Part shown: positions 59,740 to 64,000 of the stretch, piece by piece
How positions within the stretch are numbered: the first letter of the stretch is position 1
How the letters are laid out: each line of letters starts with the position of its first letter
DNA from: UBA2334 sp964396895
GTDB lineage: Bacteria; Pseudomonadota; Gammaproteobacteria; Burkholderiales; Burkholderiaceae_C
Reading direction: 5' to 3'
Length of the DNA stretch: 64,000 nucleotides
Assembly (NCBI GenBank): GCA_964396895.1
Contig: CAYNGJ010000003.1
Coordinates: 124,001-188,000, forward strand
Notes under the pieces: model-generated
The model's database searches: none
What the model was told of the DNA's origin: nothing
What the model saw: only the letters and a program-made list of their open reading frames with translations
Translations under genes and position numbers: made by a program

Positions 59740-60693
59740 TCAGTCATCTCCCCGCACGGCGTGGGCCAGTGCGGGGCCCACCGCTTGCATCAGCACCTTG
59801 ATGCGCATGGTGTGCCGCAGCTCCTTGTGCGTGATCAGCCACAGGGGCGTGCGGAGTTCTGCGATGGGGTCCGTCAGCGGTTGCAGCTCAGGGCAGGTTT
59901 TTTCCAAAAAAGACGGCAGCAAGGCCATGCCCAGGCCCGCGCGCAGCATGGCCAATGCGCTGTCAAAACCATCCACCCGCAACACCACGGCGGCGTTGGG
60001 CACGTGTTCATCCAGCCAGCGGTCGAACTTCAGGTCGCGCGCGTCGCGCTCAAAGGATATCCAGCGCTTTTGCGTCACCAGTTCGTCCACGCGGTGCAGG
60101 CTGGGGCGCAAACCGGCTTGCTTCACGCCGTAGACCTTGAAGTCCAGGTGGGCAATCTGACGACCCACCAGCCAGTCGGGCACCGCATCGGCCACCCGCA
60201 GCGCCACATCGGCCTCGCGCCTGGCCAGGCTCAGGTGATCGCGTGAGGTCAGAAACTCCAGCGTCACCGCGGGAAACGACGCCGCAAACTGCTTCAACAC
60301 CGGGGGCAGCAAGTGGTTCACCACGATGCCGGCGGCGGTGACCCTGACATGCCCACTGGGTTTCAGGTCCTGGCCCAGCACCCGCAGTTCAGCATCCCTG
60401 GCCAATGGCGCCATGGCCTCGGCGGCCTGCACCAGCTCATCACCCGCGCTGGTGGGGGTGTAGCGACCCCGCAGTCGGTCGAACAAGCGCGCCTTGAGCC
60501 GGGTTTCAATGGCGTCGAGCTTGCGCAGCAAGGTCACGTGCGACAACGCCAGGCTTTCGGCGGCGGCGGCCATGCCACCGTGCTGGGCGATGGCCAGAAT
60601 GGTTTGGAAATCGGTCCACCCCAGCAGCATCAGGTGGGCGCGCTGCGCCTCGTCCATGCTGCGTGAGAGGTCGTCTTGGGTATTGATTTTCAT
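59740..60693 (-). CDS. LysR-family transcriptional regulator
   Basis: A 317-residue LysR-type regulator. The helix-turn-helix lies about 15-80 residues in (FQTILAIAQHGGMAAAAESLALSHVTLLRKLDAIETRLKARLFDR) and the effector-binding domain follows from about 105. The frame extends further upstream through A+T-rich sequence, so MKINTQDDLS (60693) or an ATG 13 codons later (MDEAQRAHL) is the likely start. It diverges from an orphan 88-codon gene and is probably autoregulated there. Confidence 0.87.
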   Translation of the reverse strand: MKINTQDDLSRSMDEAQRAHLMLLGWTDFQTILAIAQHGGMAAAAESLALSHVTLLRKLDAIETRLKARLFDRLRGRYTPTSAGDELVQAAEAMAPLARDAELRVLGQDLKPSGHVRVTAAGIVVNHLLPPVLKQFAASFPAVTLEFLTSRDHLSLARREADVALRVADAVPDWLVGRQIAHLDFKVYGVKQAGLRPSLHRVDELVTQKRWISFERDARDLKFDRWLDEHVPNAAVVLRVDGFDSALAMLRAGLGMALLPSFLEKTCPELQPLTDPIAELRTPLWLITHKELRHTMRIKVLMQAVGPALAHAVRGDD

Positions 60694-60802
60694 TTTTGCA
60701 AACCAAAACTGACAAATATGTATTTGCTTTATCTTAATTGAAAATTTAAAGTGACATCCACTGAGCACCGCCCCCTGTGGTTGCCCGAATCAGGAGTACC
60801 CC

Positions 60803-61069
60803 ATGACCAGCACCGCGACCCCAGACATCGACCTCACCGGCATGGCCGCTGACGCTGTGGCCAGCATGTTGCGCCGAGTGCAGGACGTGGACAACGCCTA
60901 CCGCTCGCTGGCAGAAAAAATGGGGCAGCTCTACATGCATGCCGACGAGGTGGGCTTGGCCGGCGTGACCCAGATGCTGGACAAGCCCATGCGCAACGCA
61001 TCGGACAACCAGCAGGCCTTTTCGGCCCTGTTGTCTGAGCTCCAGATGAAGGCCCGCCAGCACGGCTGA
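60803..61069 (+). CDS. Small hypothetical protein
   Basis: An 88-residue protein that I do not recognise, mostly alpha-helical by composition, with MAADAVASMLRRVQDVDNAYRSL and LYMHADEVGLAGVTQML segments and no membrane stretch. AGGAG lies ten bases before the ATG. It is divergent from the LysR gene and followed 79 bases later by a lipoprotein gene. Its expression signals look real. Confidence 0.65.
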   Translation: MTSTATPDIDLTGMAADAVASMLRRVQDVDNAYRSLAEKMGQLYMHADEVGLAGVTQMLDKPMRNASDNQQAFSALLSELQMKARQHG

Positions 61070-61148
61070 ACCCGCTTGTCAGGTGCCACCAGGCACCCTG
61101 TGCGACCGCATTACCCCTTCACACCCACCAAACACGGAGTATTCATTC

Positions 61149-61556
61149 ATGACCCACACGCCCCCCACCAACCAGCCACGCTGGAGCCGCACCACCGCCG
61201 CCGTTCTGGCGGTGACCACTGCCATGTTTTTGGGTGCTTGCGCCAGCAGCAAAGGCGCACCACCCGTGGCCGAAATGGCCACCGCCAGGGCCTCCATCAC
61301 CCAGGCCGAAGCGGCGGGTGCGGGGCAGTTGGCCCCGGTGGAGTTGCTGTCGGCCCGCGACAAACTGGTGCGCGCCGATGCCGCCCTGCAAAGCGAGCAG
61401 TTCGAGCAGGCGCGCCGCATGGCCGAGCAGGCCTCGGCGGATGCCGAGCTGGCCGAGCGCAAAGCCCGCGCCGACAGGGCACGCCAAGCCGCCAAAGAGC
61501 TGGAGCGCGCCAACGCCACGCTGAAACAAGAAACCGGCAACCGCCCGGCCAAGTGA
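61149..61556 (+). CDS. DUF4398 domain lipoprotein
   Basis: A 135-residue protein with a signal peptide ending in the lipobox FLGAC (Cys32), then a Ser-rich linker and a coiled DUF4398 region rich in Ala, Glu and Arg (PVELLSARDKLVRADAAL then ERKARADRARQAAKELERA). It should be anchored to the outer or inner membrane. It is followed by an OmpA-type lipoprotein that shares the DUF4398-like repeat, suggesting a functional pair. Confidence 0.87.
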   Translation: MTHTPPTNQPRWSRTTAAVLAVTTAMFLGACASSKGAPPVAEMATARASITQAEAAGAGQLAPVELLSARDKLVRADAALQSEQFEQARRMAEQASADAELAERKARADRARQAAKELERANATLKQETGNRPAK

Positions 61557-61637
61557 CCGGCGCGTCGCCCATTCATGCCCCAAAGCCCGCCCCGATGCGG
61601 CAGGCTTTTACCCCCCCTGATTTGCAAGGATTGACCC

Positions 61638-62606
61638 ATGACACCTCAACACATTGGCCGACTGCGCCTGGCCCTGTTGCCCGCCGCCGCCCTTTTGCTC
61701 GTGGCCTGTGCCGCCACCCCCACCAGCACCCCTGCCCTGGACCAAGCCCGTGCGCTGTACGCCCAGGCCGCCGCTGACCCCGATGCCGCCCGCAGCGCCC
61801 CGCTGGAGCTGCGCCGCGCGCAGCAGGCCTTGTCGCGTGCCGAGTCTGCACTCAAGGCGGGTGACGACCTGACCGCCGTTGAGCACCAAGCCTATTTGGC
61901 ACGCCAGCGGGCCTCCACCGCCCTGCAGGCCGCGGACATTGCCCGCTCCGAGCAAGCCGTCGCGGCATCGGGCAGCCAGCGCGACCGCATCCTGATGGAT
62001 GCCCGTTCCCGCGAGGCCGAGCAGCGCACCGCCGAGGCGCAAAAGGCCCGCGACATGGCGGAGCAGGCCCGTCTTCAGGCCGAGAAAGACCGTGCCGTAG
62101 CCGAGCGGGCGCGGCAAGAGGCACAGAAGGCGTCAGCTGACGCTGCCCAGGCACGTCAAACAGCCGAAGCGCAGTTGGCAGCCGCCCAGGCCGCTCAGGC
62201 CAAGAGCGCCAAACTGCAAGCCCAGCTGGCTGAGTTGCAGGCCCAGCAGACCGATCGCGGCATGGTGTTGACCCTGGGCGATGTGCTTTTTGACACTGGG
62301 CGAGCCGAGCTGAAAGACGGTGCCCTGCGCACCGTGGACCAGTTGGTGGCCTTTTTGAAGGACAACCCCGAGCGCACCCTGGCCATTGAGGGCTACACCG
62401 ACTCGGTGGGCAGTGAGGTGTACAACCGAGGCTTGTCACTGCAACGCGCCGACGCGGTCAAAGCCGCCCTCACCCAGCGTGGCGTGGACGCCACCCGCGT
62501 CACCACCCAGGGCTTGGGAGAGGCCAGTCCCGTGGCCAGCAACACCACGGCCGAGGGGCGTCAACGCAACCGCCGGGTGGAGATCGTGATCTCCCACACC
62601 CGTTGA
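61638..62606 (+). CDS. OmpA-family lipoprotein with DUF4398 region
   Basis: A 322-residue outer-membrane lipoprotein. Lipobox LLLVAC (Cys24), a DUF4398-like helical segment (PLELRRAQQALSRAESALKAGDD), a long Ala/Gln/Glu/Lys-rich coiled coil (about 110-210) and a C-terminal OmpA/Pal peptidoglycan-binding domain follow. The OmpA domain (LGDVLFDTGRAELKDGAL, EGYTDSVGSEVYNRGLSLQRADAV, GLGEASPVASNTTAEGRQRNRRVEI) has the Asp and Arg needed to bind meso-diaminopimelate. AAGGA precedes the ATG. It likely tethers the envelope to peptidoglycan. A strong terminator follows. Confidence 0.9.
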   Translation: MTPQHIGRLRLALLPAAALLLVACAATPTSTPALDQARALYAQAAADPDAARSAPLELRRAQQALSRAESALKAGDDLTAVEHQAYLARQRASTALQAADIARSEQAVAASGSQRDRILMDARSREAEQRTAEAQKARDMAEQARLQAEKDRAVAERARQEAQKASADAAQARQTAEAQLAAAQAAQAKSAKLQAQLAELQAQQTDRGMVLTLGDVLFDTGRAELKDGALRTVDQLVAFLKDNPERTLAIEGYTDSVGSEVYNRGLSLQRADAVKAALTQRGVDATRVTTQGLGEASPVASNTTAEGRQRNRRVEIVISHTR

Positions 62607-62655
62607 GTCTGGGCTGACGCCGCTCTGCCTCCGGGCCCCGGTCAGGGCCCATCGC

Positions 62656-62686
62656 ACACCGGGCCTGCGCGCCCGGTGTTTTTTTT
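62656..62686 (+). terminator. Intrinsic terminator after the OmpA-family gene
   Basis: ACACCGGGC (62656-62664) pairs perfectly with GCCCGGTGT (62671-62679) around CTGCGC, followed by a run of eight T. Confidence 0.92.
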
Positions 62687-62723
62687 GGGAAGATGCAGAA
62701 CCTGCTGAACTGGAAAGACAACG

Positions 62724-63647
62724 ATGCGCGCAGAAGAACTTTGGCAATGGGCCACCGCCTGGCTCTTTTACCCCCTCCTGACCCTGGGTGGCACCACGCT
62801 CAGCTTGGCCACCCTGGTCCTGGCCATGCTGTTCCTGGTGGGCATCTGGTGGTTGGCCAGCTTGGTGGAGCGGGCGCTGGTGCGGGTGGTGCAGCGGCGA
62901 GGCACGGTGCACAACCAAGCCAGCATGCACGTGCTCAGCCGCCTGCTGCGTTACTTCATTTGGCTGGTGGGTACCTTTGTCGGCCTGAACCTCATGGGCA
63001 TAGACCTGACAGGCGTGGCCCTGCTGGGCAGTGCCTTTGCGGTGGGTCTGGGTTTTGGTTTGCAGAACATCTTCAGCAACTTTGTGTCGGGTGTCATCAT
63101 CTTGCTGGAGCGCAGCCTCAAGGTCGGGGACTTTGTGGACCTGCAATCGGGTGTGCGTGGGGTGGTGCGCGAAATTGCCATGCGCTACACCCGCGTCACC
63201 ACCAACGATGCGGTTGATGTGCTGGTGCCCAATGCCGAGTTCATCAACGGGCGCGTCACCAACTGGACGTTTGACGACGCCTTTCGCCGCCTGCGCGTGC
63301 CTTTTGGCGTCGCCTATGGCACCGACAAGGAGCGGGTGCGCGAGGCTGGCATTGCCGCCGCCGTGAAGGTGTCCGGTGTGCTGCATTCGGAGGGGCGGCA
63401 ACCCACGGTGTGGCTGGTGGCCTACGGCGACAGCTCGGTCAACTACGAGTTGGTGGTGTGGGCCGAGCACTCGCTGACCACGGCGCCCGCTTCTGCGCAC
63501 GCCAAGCTGATGTGGGCGCTGGACGACGAGTTGCACGCCCGTGGCATTGAAATTCCCTTTCCCCAGCGCGACTTGCATCTGCGCTCGGGCTCCCTCACCG
63601 TGCGCATGGCGCCCGGTGAGGCCACTGGTACGGTGTCTGTACCATGA
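62724..63647 (+). CDS. MscS-family mechanosensitive ion channel
   Basis: A 307-residue channel protein with three N-terminal membrane segments (about 15-42, 70-90 and 95-120). The pore-lining helix TM3 is FAVGLGFGLQNIFSNFVSG, the hallmark of MscS. The beta domain follows with RSLKVGDFVDL and VPNAEFINGRVTNW. It should open under membrane tension to release solutes in hypo-osmotic shock. The stop overlaps the ATG of the next gene (ATGA). Confidence 0.92.
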   Translation: MRAEELWQWATAWLFYPLLTLGGTTLSLATLVLAMLFLVGIWWLASLVERALVRVVQRRGTVHNQASMHVLSRLLRYFIWLVGTFVGLNLMGIDLTGVALLGSAFAVGLGFGLQNIFSNFVSGVIILLERSLKVGDFVDLQSGVRGVVREIAMRYTRVTTNDAVDVLVPNAEFINGRVTNWTFDDAFRRLRVPFGVAYGTDKERVREAGIAAAVKVSGVLHSEGRQPTVWLVAYGDSSVNYELVVWAEHSLTTAPASAHAKLMWALDDELHARGIEIPFPQRDLHLRSGSLTVRMAPGEATGTVSVP

Positions 63648-64000
63648 ACCAAGACCAGGTGTTCATCCTCGGCATCCTCGCCGTCACGGTGGGTCTGTTC
63701 CTGTGGGGGCGTTGGCGGCACGACATCGTGGCCACTGCCGCACTGCTGGCCTGCGTGCTGGCAGGCCTGCTGCCCGCTGAGCAGGCGTTTGCGGGCTTCG
63801 GGCACCCGGCGGTCATCACGGTGGCCTGTGTCCTGGTGCTCAGCCGTGGGCTACAGGCCACCGGAGCGGTGGACGTGTTGGCCCGTCACGCCCTGCCAGC
63901 CAGCGCCGGACCGATCTGGAGCATGACCGCCCTGATCGGGCTGGGGGCTGTGCTGTCGGGCTTCATGAACAACGTGGGCGCCATGGCCTTGCTCATGCCC
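63644..64000 (+). CDS. SLC13/CitT-type anion permease (partial, runs off the window)
   Basis: The first 119 residues of a membrane transporter, beginning MNQDQVFILGILAVTVGLFL. The segment LSGFMNNVGAMALLMP matches the SLC13/ArsB-type di- and tricarboxylate permeases (MNNVxAxALLxP motif). ATG 63644 overlaps the MscS stop. The rest of the gene lies beyond base 64000, so domains such as TrkA-C or the second half of the transporter are not visible. Confidence 0.75.
   Translation, partial: MNQDQVFILGILAVTVGLFLWGRWRHDIVATAALLACVLAGLLPAEQAFAGFGHPAVITVACVLVLSRGLQATGAVDVLARHALPASAGPIWSMTALIGLGAVLSGFMNNVGAMALLMP

Noticed and set aside
1..64000. Mobile-element hallmarks, CRISPR arrays, replication origin and rRNA
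   Set aside because: No transposase, integrase, terminal inverted repeats, spaced direct repeats or rRNA sequence were recognised anywhere in the window.

Overview
The window looks like a chromosomal segment of a betaproteobacterium of the order Burkholderiales, most likely a Comamonadaceae-type organism. Supporting signs are uniformly high G+C, frequent GTG/TTG starts and ATGA-type overlaps, and a two-gene (alpha/beta) glycyl-tRNA synthetase. The rsmB - DUF4390 - NtrY-like kinase - regulator order and a scattered degenerate repeat with a GCGCT core also fit that family, as I know it. No rRNA, integrase, transposase, phage gene or CRISPR array is seen. No stretch above 300 bases lacks a gene; the longest gene-free interval (28555-28842) holds a riboswitch.

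Layout. 2-10729: a hydrolase, a GNAT acetyltransferase, then a dense run on + of corC, lnt, glyQ, glyS, a membrane protein, gmhB, plsC and a YgjP-type metallopeptidase (envelope and translation housekeeping). 10815-17093: a c-di-GMP block of two tandem hemerythrin-GGDEF proteins, the second degenerate, facing a 1304-residue CBS/PAS/GAF/GGDEF/EAL protein. 17225-23354: MerR regulator LiuR, then thioesterase, isovaleryl-CoA dehydrogenase, carbonic anhydrase, aceK and thiolase, behind LiuR-type operators. 23413-28554: LysR regulator diverging from an M20 amidohydrolase and a DctPQM TRAP transporter. 28590-30078: tandem glycine riboswitch and a DadA-like dehydrogenase. 30120-35914: a second LiuR-box acyl-CoA dehydrogenase, trkA-trkH, rhodanese, YchJ and a HAD phosphatase.

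35940-53730: AraC regulator and the rest of the leucine pathway (liuB, liuC, liuD, liuE), interrupted twice. A VapBC toxin-antitoxin pair lies between liuB and dinB-liuC. A larger island (44343-51298) lies between liuD/ghrA and liuE; it holds hsdR, an AbrB-VapC pair, a fused hsdM-hsdS and a YhcG-type nuclease. With the dehydrogenase at 18300, all steps from isovaleryl-CoA to acetoacetate plus acetyl-CoA are present. 52300-57405: rsmB, DUF4390, an NtrY-like kinase and an NtrX-like regulator that lacks the AAA+ domain. 57463-64000: tRNA-Phe with terminator, YbaK-type deacylase, DUF1289, a DsbA-fold isomerase, UspA, LysR, an orphan small protein, two DUF4398/OmpA-type lipoproteins, MscS and the start of an SLC13-type permease.

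The most unusual points are: the toxin-antitoxin pair inside a restriction operon that has a single-chain modification/specificity protein; the hemerythrin-GGDEF pair in which one copy lost its active site but kept the I-site; repeats running in frame through lnt and liuB and supplying start codons of two genes; and a tandem glycine riboswitch in front of an amino-acid dehydrogenase gene.
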